Positions 15,867 to 25,133 are shown, counted from the first letter of the stretch. The stretch: 64,000 nt of DNA from Aulosira sp. FACHB-615 (GCF_014698045.1 NZ_JACJSE010000002.1:310001-374000); one strand, 5' to 3'. Translations and numbers: made by a program. The notes: a model not told the origin generated them from the sequence alone.

Positions 15867-16516
15867 TGTGGTTAATCAAACGTCAAGAAATTTGGACTCT
15901 TACAGCGCAGGGATGGGCGTTATTTCTGATTGTTTTGGCGGGTAATCTATTTTTTGTAATTCAGAATATACACTCATTTCTCGCCGTAAATTCTCCCATT
16001 AAATCAGCAGATACACTCGTTATTGATGGCTGGATATGTGATTATGCTTTAGAACAAGCAGCCGGAGAATTTAAAAGTGGTTCTTATCGCCAAATTATTA
16101 CCATTGGCTCAAAAGTAGAACAAGGATTTTATCTGGCGGAATATCAGAATTTTGCCGAAATTGCAGCTTTGACATTAGCTAAATTGGGTGTTCCGCAAGA
16201 TAAATTGATTATTGTACCTACGCCTAGTGTGACTAAAAATAGAACTAATGCTTCGGCGGTGGCATTATGGCAGTATATATCAGATAAAAATTTACCAATT
16301 GAGTCAATTAATTTGTTGACAATTGATGCTCATGGGCGGAGAAGTTGGTTGATATTTAGTAATATATTTGCTCCCAAAATTCCAGTCGGAATTATCTCGG
16401 CTAAAACAAAAAACTATGATCCGCAAAAATGGTGGAGTTCTAGTGAAGGTGTGCGGGTAGTGATTAGTGAAGCGATCGCATACATTTATGCTAAGTTGAT
16501 AAGCTGGAAGTTGTAA
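15866..16516 (+). CDS. YdcF/SanA/ElyC-family (DUF218) protein
   Basis: 216 residues. A membrane helix (LFLIVLAGNLFFVIQNI) precedes the DUF218 domain, which opens with the typical strand DTLVIDGWICDYALEQAA and contains IITIGSK, the alpha/beta centre LTIDAHGRRSW and KLGVPQDKLIIVPTPS. Family members such as ElyC and SanA affect cell-envelope biogenesis, but the biochemical activity is not known. It overlaps the upstream DUF2301 gene by one base and probably works with it in the membrane. Confidence 0.75.
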   Translation: MWLIKRQEIWTLTAQGWALFLIVLAGNLFFVIQNIHSFLAVNSPIKSADTLVIDGWICDYALEQAAGEFKSGSYRQIITIGSKVEQGFYLAEYQNFAEIAALTLAKLGVPQDKLIIVPTPSVTKNRTNASAVALWQYISDKNLPIESINLLTIDAHGRRSWLIFSNIFAPKIPVGIISAKTKNYDPQKWWSSSEGVRVVISEAIAYIYAKLISWKL

Positions 16517-16518
16517 GA

Positions 16519-16608
16519 AGGGACAAGGGAGACACGGGGGACACGGGAGACACGGGAGACACGGGGGACACGGGAGACACGGGAGACACGGGGGACACGG
16601 GAGACACT
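16519..16608. repeat. nonamer tandem repeat GGGAGACAC/GGGGGACAC
   Basis: About nine head-to-tail copies of a 9-base unit downstream of the YdcF-like gene. Long frames on the opposite strand here are artefacts of the 3n period. Confidence 0.85.
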
Positions 16609-16677
16609 GAAGCAATCTTTCTACTTCTATCTTGTCTACCCCCTCTACCTTGTCTCCCCCCTCTCAGCACGTACACT

Positions 16678-16713
16678 TCGACTTCTCCTGACGGAGACGC
16701 TGCGCGAACGCTC
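16678..16713. repeat. dispersed GACGCTGCGCGAACGCTC repeat, copy 1
   Basis: A ~36-bp segment, CGACTTCTCCTGACGGAGAC followed by GCTGCGCGAACGCTC, nearly identical to 36893-36928. Outer bases CACGTACACTTC and AGTGTACGTG form an inverted repeat around this copy (TACACT/AGTGTA). Confidence 0.55.
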
Positions 16714-16733
16714 AGTGTACGTGAATCAGCAGT

Positions 16734-17453
16734 TTAAAATTTGACTTTATATAATTCAAATAATTCGCCTGATTGCTGTGCAACTAGTTTACCCCCGGTG
16801 GCTTTGATGATTTTTTCCCACTCAGCTAGAGGTTCTAAAAATACTTCTGCACCTAAATAAGTTTCTAACACCGCCCAGTCTTCCGCTAGAGGTTGTTGGG
16901 GGTTGAGAACATCAAAGACAAAATGCCCCCCAGATTTTAAAACTCGTTGAACTTCTCCTAAAACAATATTCCAGTATTCCAGGGGATAATAGCAACTAAA
17001 GCCGGTGGCGATCGCTAAATCAAATTGATTTAAGGCATAATTTAAACGATGCGCTCCACCCAACTCTACACCTTTGAATAGTTTGGAGTTTAGCTGAGAA
17101 CCGCGAGAATTAAGCGTATCTCGTGCGATGTTACTAATTTCTTGGCCATAGAAAAATGCCTGCCAATCACGCCAAGGATAAATCAAAAAACTGACACCAC
17201 AACCAATATCTAAACAATGTTGATTTTTCTGCGGTTGAGCAATTTCCCAAAACGGAGAAACAGCCCTCCCTGCTAAGATACCCGCTTGCCATTCTTGATA
17301 TATTGGCAAAGCTTGTACTTCTGGGGGTAGTTCAAAAGTTTGGTTTTGATATTGGCGGTTGAAGCGATAAGCTACTTGATTAGTTCTTTCTTGCCATTTA
17401 TCTGAGTGGGGACTGCTGTTGAATGGAAAACTGGGAGACGGTTTTTTAGACAT
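16734..17453 (-). CDS. class I SAM-dependent methyltransferase
   Basis: 239 residues. Motif I is CLDIGCGVSFLIYPW; it keeps the GxG after the acidic residue but is followed by a slightly unusual VSF. Motif post-I is FYGQEIS, and the DLAIATGFSCYYPLEYW region plus VQRVLKSGGHFVFDVLNPQ match motifs II/III of small-molecule methyltransferases. The substrate is unknown. Transcribed alone, away from the acyltransferase gene. Confidence 0.8.
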   Translation of the reverse strand: MSKKPSPSFPFNSSPHSDKWQERTNQVAYRFNRQYQNQTFELPPEVQALPIYQEWQAGILAGRAVSPFWEIAQPQKNQHCLDIGCGVSFLIYPWRDWQAFFYGQEISNIARDTLNSRGSQLNSKLFKGVELGGAHRLNYALNQFDLAIATGFSCYYPLEYWNIVLGEVQRVLKSGGHFVFDVLNPQQPLAEDWAVLETYLGAEVFLEPLAEWEKIIKATGGKLVAQQSGELFELYKVKF

Positions 17454-17680
17454 AAGGCTTCACGGCTGTTGAGTGTGAGTTCCAGTAGTCTGCCAAGATA
17501 ACTTTGCGTGGTGGCAAGCTTCGGAGCAGGGAGCAGGGAGCAGAGGGGAAAGATTCTCTCCCTTGCACCCTGCCCCCTGCACCCCTGCTAAGTCTACACG
17601 GCAATGTTCGGTTGGTGAACTACTAGGTTGGGGTTGGTAAAGATTTATGCGATCGCCCAAGACACAACCTAAAGTCCATA

Positions 17681-19108
17681 TTGTACAATCGCAACAAATA
17701 TCATCTGGAGAACAGCTTGCCTAAATCAATCCACTCCACTCAACCACCACTAAAATTTATTCCCCAAAATTTTAACCCGCTAATACTCCAGATGATGCGG
17801 TGGTGCTTGCCATTTATCTTGCGGTTTCGGACTCGACCTTGGTTAACGGCTGGTGTGGTTAAAATCGAAGCGGAGAATGCAGAGATATTAGCCGAACTTT
17901 ATCAACAATTCCAAGCCGGCAAAATCCGCTTTTTGATAGCATTTCGTCACCCAGAAGTCGAAGATCCTTTGTGTATGTTGTATCTGCTGTCACGCTTGGT
18001 TCCCAAAGCAGCACGTCAGCATCATATTAACTTACAAGAACCGATTCATAGTCACTTTATTTATGAACGAGGAATGACTTTATGGGCGGGAAACTGGCTG
18101 GGTTGGTTATTTTCTCGTGTGGGTGGTGTTCCTGTGCGGCGGGGGAAACGAGTTGACAGGCTGGCTATTCAAACAGCACGAGATTTATTTGCGAATGGGA
18201 AAATACCGATCGCTGTTGCACCAGAAGGTGGTACAAATGGTCATAGTGGCATCGTTAGTCCGTTAGAACCGGGTGTAGCGCAATTAGGCTTTTGGTGTGT
18301 GGAAGACTTGCAAAAAAGCGATCGCTCTGAAACAGTATTTATAGTACCAGTTGCTATTCAATATCGTTACGTCCAGCCACCTTGGGCAAAAATAAATTGG
18401 TTATTAAGTAAATTAGAAGCAGATAGCGGTTTAACAGTCCAGTCAATTTCGCCGTCGCAAATTGACAACCCAGGCGAAATTTATCATCAACGCATTTGTC
18501 GTCTGGGTGAACATCTCATCACCGAAATGGAAGAATTTTATCGCCGCTTTTATCATCAAGACTTACCCCAAATTCCAAATCAACCATTTATTACTAGGCT
18601 GCATCGTTTATTAGATACTGGTTTAAAAATTGCCGAACAATATTTTGATGTTCCCGCCCAGGGAAACTTTATTGATAGGTGTCGGCGTTTAGAAGAAGCT
18701 GGTTGGAATTATATTTATCGAGACGACATTCCTGATATTAATAGCCTACCACCCTTGAAACGCGGGCTGGCTGATTGGATTGCCGAAGAAGCGGACTTAC
18801 AAATGCAGCACATGAGAATAGTCGAAAGTTTTGTCGCCATTACCGAAAACTATCTCAAAGAACAACCGACTAGCGATCGCTTCGCTGAGACTGCATTATT
18901 AATGTATGATATGCTGACGCGGATTCAAAACTCCACATTACCCGGAAGACCGCGTTTAGGTTTGCGCCAAGTAAAAATTACCGTCGGTGAACCAATTTCT
19001 GTTACCGAACGCTGGGAAAAGTCCCAAAACAACCGTCAAGCAGCCAGACAAGCAGCCAGTAATTTAACCAAAGACTTGCAAACAGCATTAGAAAATTTGA
19101 TTAACTAG
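17681..19108 (+). CDS. PlsC-type lysophospholipid acyltransferase
   Basis: 475 residues from a TTG at 17681. The first in-frame ATG would be at residue 38, but the preceding QPPLKFIPQNFNPL stretch looks conserved, so a non-ATG start is favoured. The acyltransferase HX4D motif is RHPEVEDPL (His90, Asp95); FERG-like region YERGMTLWAGNWLGW, RVGGVPVRRGK, and VAPEGGTNGHSG correspond to blocks II-III. The C-terminal 200 residues are an extra helical domain. The length is well above classical PlsC (about 240), as in a cyanobacterial subgroup. It probably transfers acyl chains to a membrane lipid; the acceptor is not known. Confidence 0.8.
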   Translation: MYNRNKYHLENSLPKSIHSTQPPLKFIPQNFNPLILQMMRWCLPFILRFRTRPWLTAGVVKIEAENAEILAELYQQFQAGKIRFLIAFRHPEVEDPLCMLYLLSRLVPKAARQHHINLQEPIHSHFIYERGMTLWAGNWLGWLFSRVGGVPVRRGKRVDRLAIQTARDLFANGKIPIAVAPEGGTNGHSGIVSPLEPGVAQLGFWCVEDLQKSDRSETVFIVPVAIQYRYVQPPWAKINWLLSKLEADSGLTVQSISPSQIDNPGEIYHQRICRLGEHLITEMEEFYRRFYHQDLPQIPNQPFITRLHRLLDTGLKIAEQYFDVPAQGNFIDRCRRLEEAGWNYIYRDDIPDINSLPPLKRGLADWIAEEADLQMQHMRIVESFVAITENYLKEQPTSDRFAETALLMYDMLTRIQNSTLPGRPRLGLRQVKITVGEPISVTERWEKSQNNRQAARQAASNLTKDLQTALENLIN

Positions 19109-19392
19109 TACAACAAGGCAAAAGGAAAAAGGCAAAAGTTAAAAGTAAGAACTGAATTTCCTCAAATGCGCGAATGGATAGGTGTAAAAAATTAGGGTTT
19201 CACCAAAATGGCTGTATTCCTTTCAGCATCAGGTTTTGCCGAAAAAATAAATTAAAATCATCCGCGCACCTTACACAGTATAGGTTTCAGAGATTCAGCG
19301 TCAATCAATTGACATTATTGGGTGTTATAATCAACCAATCCGCGAAACTGAACCTTGAAAACTTCATAGCACAAGACTTTCTGCCTCCCGCT
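19109..19392 (+). promoter_or_regulatory. CRISPR leader
   Basis: The 284 non-coding bases between the acyltransferase and the first repeat. A TGTTATAAT extended -10 at 19323-19331 would start transcription about 54 bases before repeat 1, reading into the array. The array's degenerate repeat is at the far end, which agrees with the leader being here. Confidence 0.6.
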
Positions 19393-20747
19393 ATTGCAAT
19401 TCAAACTAATCCCTATTAGGGATTGAAACTTTGGTGTTCTGAATATCTCCGATACTCGATGGCATTGCAATTCAAACTAATCCCTATTAGGGATTGAAAC
19501 AAAGAGAATTAATTCATATATTTATTATTGGACATTGCAATTCAAACTAATCCCTATTAGGGATTGAAACACAGGCACGATCGCTTTCACCAAGAATCTG
19601 AATATTATTGCAATTCAAACTAATCCCTATTAGGGATTGAAACTTTTACATTGCCTGAGTACATAAGAATCTATTTTTATTGCAATTCAAACTAATCCCT
19701 ATTAGGGATTGAAACAAAACCTCTTTCCGTAAGCGTTTGAGATAATTTCGATGATTGCAATTCAAACTAATCCCTATTAGGGATTGAAACCGACTGGGAA
19801 GGAATGACGCTATACCCATAATCGAATTGCAATTCAAACTAATCCCTATTAGGGATTGAAACCATCGGGAATCGTAATATGAGCTTCTTGCTTGAATTAT
19901 TGCAATTCAAACTAATCCCTATTAGGGATTGAAACTACATGGTAGCATATTTTGACCATGTAAACATGGCTATTGCAATTCAAACTAATCCCTATTAGGG
20001 ATTGAAACAATCCGCACATATTCATCTATTCCCCTAGCGCATCCTAATTGCAATTCAAACTAATCCCTATTAGGGATTGAAACATAGCCATTATTACTCT
20101 ATATGAGGAATATAAATGATGAGTGAATTGCAATTCAAACTAATCCCTATTAGGGATTGAAACCTTTATTTGCCAGGATATTGGCGATTGGAGATATATC
20201 AGAAATTGCAATTCAAACTAATCCCTATTAGGGATTGAAACAGCAAAGAATTTTCAGAACGGCTATTTTTTAGACATTGCAATTCAAACTAATCCCTATT
20301 AGGGATTGAAACATCAAAAATTGGGAAGGCTCAAAAATTCCTGAAGAAATTGCAATTCAAACTAATCCCTATTAGGGATTGAAACATCGAAAAAGAAGAA
20401 GCGATCGCTGCTGCAAAAGATTGCAATTCAAACTAATCCCTATTAGGGATTGAAACAAGTATCTTTAAAATTATTTTTATTTCTTGTGGGATTGCAATTC
20501 AAACTAATCCCTATTAGGGATTGAAACGTTTAACCAATTCCAGAACACCGACAGGTAGCGCAGGAGGGATTGCAATTCAAACTAATCCCTATTAGGGATT
20601 GAAACCTCATATTCATCATCAACAATGGATATCTCATCTATTGCAATTCAAACTAATCCCTATTAGGGATTGAAACATAACAAAACCTGTACTATCCTCT
20701 AGACAGTAAAATTGCAATTCAAACTAATCCCTATTAGGGATTAAAAC
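19393..20747 (+). CRISPR. CRISPR array, 19 repeats of 37 bp, 18 spacers
   Basis: The 37-base repeat starts ATTGCAATTCAAAC and ends CCCTATTAGGGATTGAAAC, with the inner palindrome AATCCCTATTAGGGATT. Repeats start at 19393, 19464, 19534, 19607, 19679, 19754, 19826, 19899, 19972, 20047, 20127, 20205, 20276, 20349, 20420, 20491, 20569, 20640 and 20711. Spacers are 33-43 bases, mostly 34-36. Eighteen repeats are identical; the last ends ATTAAAAC instead of ATTGAAAC, marking it as leader-distal. The ATTGAAAC end is the typical 5' handle of cyanobacterial crRNAs, so transcription is left to right. No cas gene is present in the window; the subtype cannot be set from the repeat alone. Confidence 0.98.
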
Positions 20748-20761
20748 TTTATTCACAGTTA

Positions 20762-20857
20762 TAGCAATTTGAAAGAAGAATGCGACAGATATAAATCAGA
20801 AAAGTCTTACTGGAGCTAAATTTATTAATTGCAAATTGCAAATTGCGAATTGGTATT
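20762..20857. repeat. dispersed TACCAATT palindromic repeat, B-type copy
   Basis: Contains GCGACAGATATAAATCAG and AAAGTCTTACTGGAGCTA and ends AATTGGTATT. An inverted relative lies at 59386-59511. It sits between the CRISPR array and the stop of holB. Confidence 0.6.
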
Positions 20858-20861
20858 ACTT

Positions 20862-21824
20862 CTATACATTGCATTGTTGATGTACAGATAATAAAGTGCA
20901 TTCCCAAACTAAACGCGGTTGGGCGTAAACTAAAAGTGCCTTGCGTGCCTGTTCTAGCTGATTAATAACTCCTGGTTGATGCCACTTTTGCCAATAAGAA
21001 TGTTGTAGGTAATCAATTAACCATAGTTGTGATTCTGTATCTAAATCTTTGTCAATTGTTTTAGCTAGTTCTAAAGCATGGCGGGCAGATTTTGGGGCGG
21101 CGGTGAGGTGTGAGAGTAATTCAGAGGGGATAACTTGTAATTGTTCATAACAAGCGATCGCATTTCCCGGACTGCCAGCCGCTATACTCAACACAGCCGG
21201 ATGTTGCAAAATTTCTTGATGATTTGTTTGCTGCAATACTTGACTTAACGCTGCACTGTCCAAGCAATAAAAAGGAATCTTTTGACAGCGCGAAACCAAC
21301 GTTGGCAAAACCGACTCAGGCGTAGGTGTAATTAAAATAATCGTTGCTTGTCCTGGTTCTTCTAAAGTTTTTAATAACGCATTCGCGGCTGGTTCCGCCA
21401 TTGTTTGCGCTTCTTCTAACACCACCACATTTCTTGGTGCTTCTAAAGCCGGACGACTGAGAAACTGTGTAATTTCCCGAATTTGTTCTAATCGAATTAA
21501 AGGCGGTGCTTTGCGCTTAAGTTTTTTTTCTGCTGCTTCGGCGGCTGTTAATCTTTGCCCTTGATATTGATATGTTGGCTGTACCCACAACAAATCAGGA
21601 TGATTCCCTTGACGCACCCGATTCTGCACCGATGCAACCAAATGTGTGTCAACAGTACTAGAAAATAATAACTCGACAAAACACCGAGCCGCTAAACTTC
21701 TGCCTACACCCTCTGTTCCCGCAAACAAATAAGCTGGTGCAACTCGATTTTGTCTCACAGCCTCAGTCAATAATTCTATGGCTTGCTGTTGTCCAACAAG
21801 TTGTGCAAATGGATTGTTAGTCAT
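20862..21824 (-). CDS. holB: DNA polymerase III, delta' subunit
   Basis: 320 residues from the ATG at 21824 (MTNNPFAQLVGQQQAI); a longer frame to 21863 runs toward a repeat element and is rejected. Delta' is part of the clamp loader that opens the beta sliding clamp. Visible are AYLFAGTEGVGRSLAAR (P-loop position with Arg in place of Lys, as expected for a subunit that does not hydrolyse ATP), VVVLEEAQTMAEPAANALLKTLEEP (sensor/Walker B region) and LVSRCQKIPF (the SRC motif). The Cys-rich zinc loop of the E. coli protein is not seen. Start chosen by the conserved NPFAQLVGQ context. Confidence 0.9.
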   Translation of the reverse strand: MTNNPFAQLVGQQQAIELLTEAVRQNRVAPAYLFAGTEGVGRSLAARCFVELLFSSTVDTHLVASVQNRVRQGNHPDLLWVQPTYQYQGQRLTAAEAAEKKLKRKAPPLIRLEQIREITQFLSRPALEAPRNVVVLEEAQTMAEPAANALLKTLEEPGQATIILITPTPESVLPTLVSRCQKIPFYCLDSAALSQVLQQTNHQEILQHPAVLSIAAGSPGNAIACYEQLQVIPSELLSHLTAAPKSARHALELAKTIDKDLDTESQLWLIDYLQHSYWQKWHQPGVINQLEQARKALLVYAQPRLVWECTLLSVHQQCNV

Positions 21825-21854
21825 GAGTTTTAAGCCCCTCTTCCCGTCGGCTAC

Positions 21855-22178
21855 GGTGTACACACCAGTCGAAAATAGGCAGTATGAAACGCATCTCGCC
21901 TAGAACTAAAGTTCCAGGCTTATAGCCAAAGTCCACTTAAGTGGACTGGCAGATATTTTTATTCGAGTCCTCTTGAGAGGACTTGCGCTATGAGACTCGG
22001 AATTTATTCCGAGGCGGGACAGATGCACCACACTAAAGTTCCAGGCTTATAGCCAAAGTCCACTTAAGTGGACTGGCAGATATTTTTAGTTGAGTCATCT
22101 TCAGAGGACTTGCGCTATGAGACTCGGAATTTATTCCAAGGCGGGACAGATGCACCGAACGAAAGTTGTGTGTACACC
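21855..22178. mobile_element. 324-bp MITE-like element with internal tandem duplication
   Basis: Ends in GGTGTACACAC (21855-21865) and its exact inverse GTGTGTACACC (22168-22178). Inside are two near-identical 127-base copies (from 21905 and from 22032). Each contains the perfect palindrome AGTCCACTTAAGTGGACT, the near-palindrome GTCCTCTTGAGAGGAC (changed in copy 2 to a CATCTTCAGAGGAC form) and CTCGGAATTTATTCCGAG. No coding frame. It lies between the starts of holB and the end of ddl. Confidence 0.65.
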
Positions 22179-22243
22179 ATAGCTCTGCATCAAAGAGAGG
22201 TTAATCAAACTCACTTTCAATGACGGTAAAATTCCCCATTAAT

Positions 22244-23356
22244 TCACTCCGCACTTGCAGGCGAATGTCTTTCTAAAGCTAGTTGTACTAATCTATCTAC
22301 CAATTCGGGAAAAGCTACGCCGCTATGAGACCAAAGTTGAGGATACATACTAGTAGCAGTAAAACCTGGTAAGGTATTAATTTCGTTGATTAAGATTTCC
22401 CCAGTTGCTTCTACATAGAAGAAATCTACCCTGGCTAACCCTGCTGCATCAACCGCCGCAAAAGCTTGTAATGCCATATCTTGAATTTTACGGCTGATAT
22501 CATCTGGCAGTCGTGCGGGAATGACTAAATCGGCTCTACCTTCGGTGTATTTAGTTTCGTAATCGTAAAAGTCGCTATCAAAGGTAATTTCGCCAATAAC
22601 TGAGGCTTGGGGTTGGTCGTTACCTAATACAGCACATTCTACTTCTCTAGCGACTACTCCAGCTTCTACAATGATGCGGCGATCGTAACTGGCGGCTTGG
22701 TCGAGTGCAGTTTCTAATTCTGAGCGCGATCGCACTTTGGCAATACCTACCGATGAACCCAAGTTAGCAGGTTTGACAAAACAAGGATAGCCCAATGTGG
22801 CTTCTATTTCATCGCAAAGTTTCGGGAAAATACAAGGATTTGACCAAATTTGCGCTCTGGTTAAGGCTTTATATTTAACTTGCGGTAATCCGGCTTGCTC
22901 AAATGCCATTTTCATCGCAATCTTATCCATCCCCAGTGCTGAACCTAGCACCCCAGAACCCACAAAGGGAACTTGCATCAATGTCAATAAACCTTGAATT
23001 GTGCCGTCTTCCCCGTTGGGGCCGTGAAGAATGGGAAACCACACATCCACTTCTGCAACTTGGGAAGGAGATTGCCAACGTTCCAGGGTTTGAGTTTGAG
23101 AATTGGTGAGTTGGCTTTGTTCTGAGTTTGGGGAATTTGCCGATTCTAGTAAAGGTTTACCAGAACCTAATACTTGTTGTGGCGCATCCCCAGCTAACCA
23201 ACGTCCATCTTTTTGAATGTAGAAAGGCAAGATTTCGTACTTATTAGCATTTTGTTCTGCACTTAAAGCTTTAGCGATCGCTCTTGCTGAACTAATCGAC
23301 ACTTCATGTTCGCCAGAACGTCCGCCAAATAACAATCCCACCCTGAGCTTAGTCAT
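22244..23356 (-). CDS. ddl: D-alanine--D-alanine ligase
   Basis: 370 residues, a normal length for the longer Ddl type. It makes the D-Ala-D-Ala dipeptide for peptidoglycan. The ATP-grasp fold is evident: MTKLRVGLLFGGRSGEHEVSI at the N-terminus, HGPNGEDGTIQG, PCFVKPANLGSSVGI (ATP loop), RARVDFFYVEATGEILINEINTLPGFTATSMYPQLW-type C-terminal metal and active-site segment. The start matches family N-termini. It is upstream of holB on the same strand, separated by the 324-bp repeat element. Confidence 0.96.
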   Translation of the reverse strand: MTKLRVGLLFGGRSGEHEVSISSARAIAKALSAEQNANKYEILPFYIQKDGRWLAGDAPQQVLGSGKPLLESANSPNSEQSQLTNSQTQTLERWQSPSQVAEVDVWFPILHGPNGEDGTIQGLLTLMQVPFVGSGVLGSALGMDKIAMKMAFEQAGLPQVKYKALTRAQIWSNPCIFPKLCDEIEATLGYPCFVKPANLGSSVGIAKVRSRSELETALDQAASYDRRIIVEAGVVAREVECAVLGNDQPQASVIGEITFDSDFYDYETKYTEGRADLVIPARLPDDISRKIQDMALQAFAAVDAAGLARVDFFYVEATGEILINEINTLPGFTATSMYPQLWSHSGVAFPELVDRLVQLALERHSPASAE

Positions 23357-23549
23357 TTTCTGTACCTCTACACTCCTATCGCAGATAGCGTATCATACCC
23401 TGTCGAAGTTGCTTCCCTATTTCCTGTTACCCGTCCCCTTTAAAAATATTCTGCAATTAAAGATGAGCTAAAATCACTCCATATTTAGGTATGTTTGTCT
23501 TACAACCATAAACTGGTCAGACTTTTATAAATACTGTTAAGATTTTTGA

Positions 23550-24398
23550 ATGTTACAAAAGCGACATACCTTGGAAAAAAAACTCGGTTGGTCTTTGGAT
23601 GAGCGAGATCCACAGTTCATCAAATCAATGATGCCTTTATTGGGCTTTCTCTACCGTTACTATTTTCGGGTGCAAACAAGCGGTTGGCATCACATCTCAC
23701 CACAGCAAAAAGTCCTGTTTGTTGGTTCTCATAACGGCGGACTCTCAGCCCCCGATATGTTGATGATGATGTACGACTGGTTTGAGCGTTTTGGTGTGGA
23801 ACAACCAATATATGGTTTAATGCACCCCAGAGTTTGGGAGGTGACACCACCAATGGCGCAACTGGCTGCCAAAATGGGAGCTATAATAGCTCATCCTAAA
23901 ATGGCATACTCAGCTTTGCGTTCTGGTGCGAGTGTGTTGGTTTATCCCGGTGGCGCAGAGGATGTGTTTCGACCCCATTATTTAAGAAATAAAATTTATT
24001 TTGCAGGCAGACAAGGATTTATTAAACTGGCGCTACGGGAAAATGTACCGATTGTACCAGTGATTTCGGCGGGAGCGCATGACACCTTGATTGTCTTGGC
24101 AGATATATATAAAATTCTCAACCAATTTCATGAATGGGGAATGCCTTGGTTATTGGATATTGATCCGGTGGTGTTTCCCATTTACTTGGGTTGGCCTTGG
24201 GGATTAGCAATTGGCCCACTACCAAATATTCCATTCCCTGTATCGATTCATACACAAGTTTGTCCGCCGATTATCTTTGAACGCTATGGTCGGGAAGCCG
24301 CAAGCGATCGCAATTACGTTGATGAATGCTACGAATTGGTTGTGAGTAAAATGCAGTATCAATTAGATCAGCTTGTCTTGCTCACCGAAAAATCTTGA
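23550..24398 (+). CDS. acyltransferase of the DGAT/ELT-like LPLAT superfamily
   Basis: 282 residues. The acyltransferase block is VGSHNGGLSAPDML (HN-x-x-x-S-x-x-D form of the catalytic motif); other blocks are MGAIIAHPKMAYSALRSG, VLVYPGGAEDVFRP and KLALRENVPIVPVISAGAHDT. These resemble the acyltransferase part of plant phytyl-ester synthases (ELT/PES) and the Synechocystis Slr2103-type enzyme that, as I recall, makes acylated plastoquinol or phytyl esters. The substrate for this protein is an inference. No membrane helix is obvious beyond amphipathic stretches. Confidence 0.7.
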   Translation: MLQKRHTLEKKLGWSLDERDPQFIKSMMPLLGFLYRYYFRVQTSGWHHISPQQKVLFVGSHNGGLSAPDMLMMMYDWFERFGVEQPIYGLMHPRVWEVTPPMAQLAAKMGAIIAHPKMAYSALRSGASVLVYPGGAEDVFRPHYLRNKIYFAGRQGFIKLALRENVPIVPVISAGAHDTLIVLADIYKILNQFHEWGMPWLLDIDPVVFPIYLGWPWGLAIGPLPNIPFPVSIHTQVCPPIIFERYGREAASDRNYVDECYELVVSKMQYQLDQLVLLTEKS

Positions 24399-24416
24399 TT
24401 AAGTATATGATTTCCA

Positions 24417-25133
24417 TCAATTGCGGCGTTTAGTATGACGTTCGTAATCTTCAAAACGCAATTTAGCGATCGCACCCCGCGAAATAGTTCTTGCTACAAT
24501 ACCTTCGGCTCTACCCTTTGCACCTGCATCTAAGGCTACATTGGTTTTGGGTAAAATTGTCAAAAGAAACTCATGTGCTTCCTTGATGCTAGTTGGTAAA
24601 GCTGTAACTTTTGCCAGTCTTGGTGTGAGTTCAAGTCTGTAATCTTTCGCTGTTTTGTTCAGTTGTGCTTCATCTAAAAACAGTTGCCCCCCATTGTCTC
24701 GCCACGCCGACAGTTGCTTAGTAGACTTGGTAAATAATGTATCCATTTCTGTGAGAACAGCAACATCAAATAGCCGCCAGCCTACTCTTTGTTCGGCAGT
24801 ATATTGTTTACTCGCAGAGGTAATCTTACCACCGTACAATTCCAGATAAACCACAGTGATACAATCCTGAGATGGCGGTAAAGAATCAGCAACATCTTTG
24901 AGTGAGTTGACAATTCCCAGCGCAGGATTACCAATCAAGTCCCCTTTGGCAAATAACAGCTCTTCTCGACTGCCTAAAACAAAGTTACCATCAGGTAGCA
25001 AAATTATCCGCGAGTTTGTACCATCGACTTTTTCTGTCAAAATTACTTCACCATCAAAAATGACGGTTTCTTCCAACAATGCGCCTTTGTCTCCCAGTGT
25101 GTGATAAGTCGGAATGCTGGGATATTTAGTCAT
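24417..25133 (-). CDS. RNA ligase family protein
   Basis: 238 residues from the ATG at 25133 (MTKYPSIPTYHTLGDKG); an in-frame ATG at 25184 would add 17 residues and cannot be excluded. Covalent nucleotidyltransferase motifs are in order: I TEKVDGTNSRI (the Lys becomes adenylylated), III-like VVYLELYGGKI, IV RAEGIVART and V IAKLRFEDYERH. This is the catalytic core of Rnl-type RNA ligases, which seal nicked RNA through an enzyme-AMP intermediate. No separate C-terminal domain is present, so it is a compact version. No kinase/phosphatase or RNA-repair partner is adjacent. Confidence 0.8.
   Translation of the reverse strand: MTKYPSIPTYHTLGDKGALLEETVIFDGEVILTEKVDGTNSRIILLPDGNFVLGSREELLFAKGDLIGNPALGIVNSLKDVADSLPPSQDCITVVYLELYGGKITSASKQYTAEQRVGWRLFDVAVLTEMDTLFTKSTKQLSAWRDNGGQLFLDEAQLNKTAKDYRLELTPRLAKVTALPTSIKEAHEFLLTILPKTNVALDAGAKGRAEGIVARTISRGAIAKLRFEDYERHTKRRN

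Noticed and set aside
16304..16676. Minus-strand frames with PCLPCPPCLPCP-like or SPVSPVSP peptides
   Set aside because: Translation of the nonamer tandem repeat.
19646..19837. Minus-strand frame inside the CRISPR array
   Set aside because: It consists of repeat and spacer sequence read in the antisense direction.
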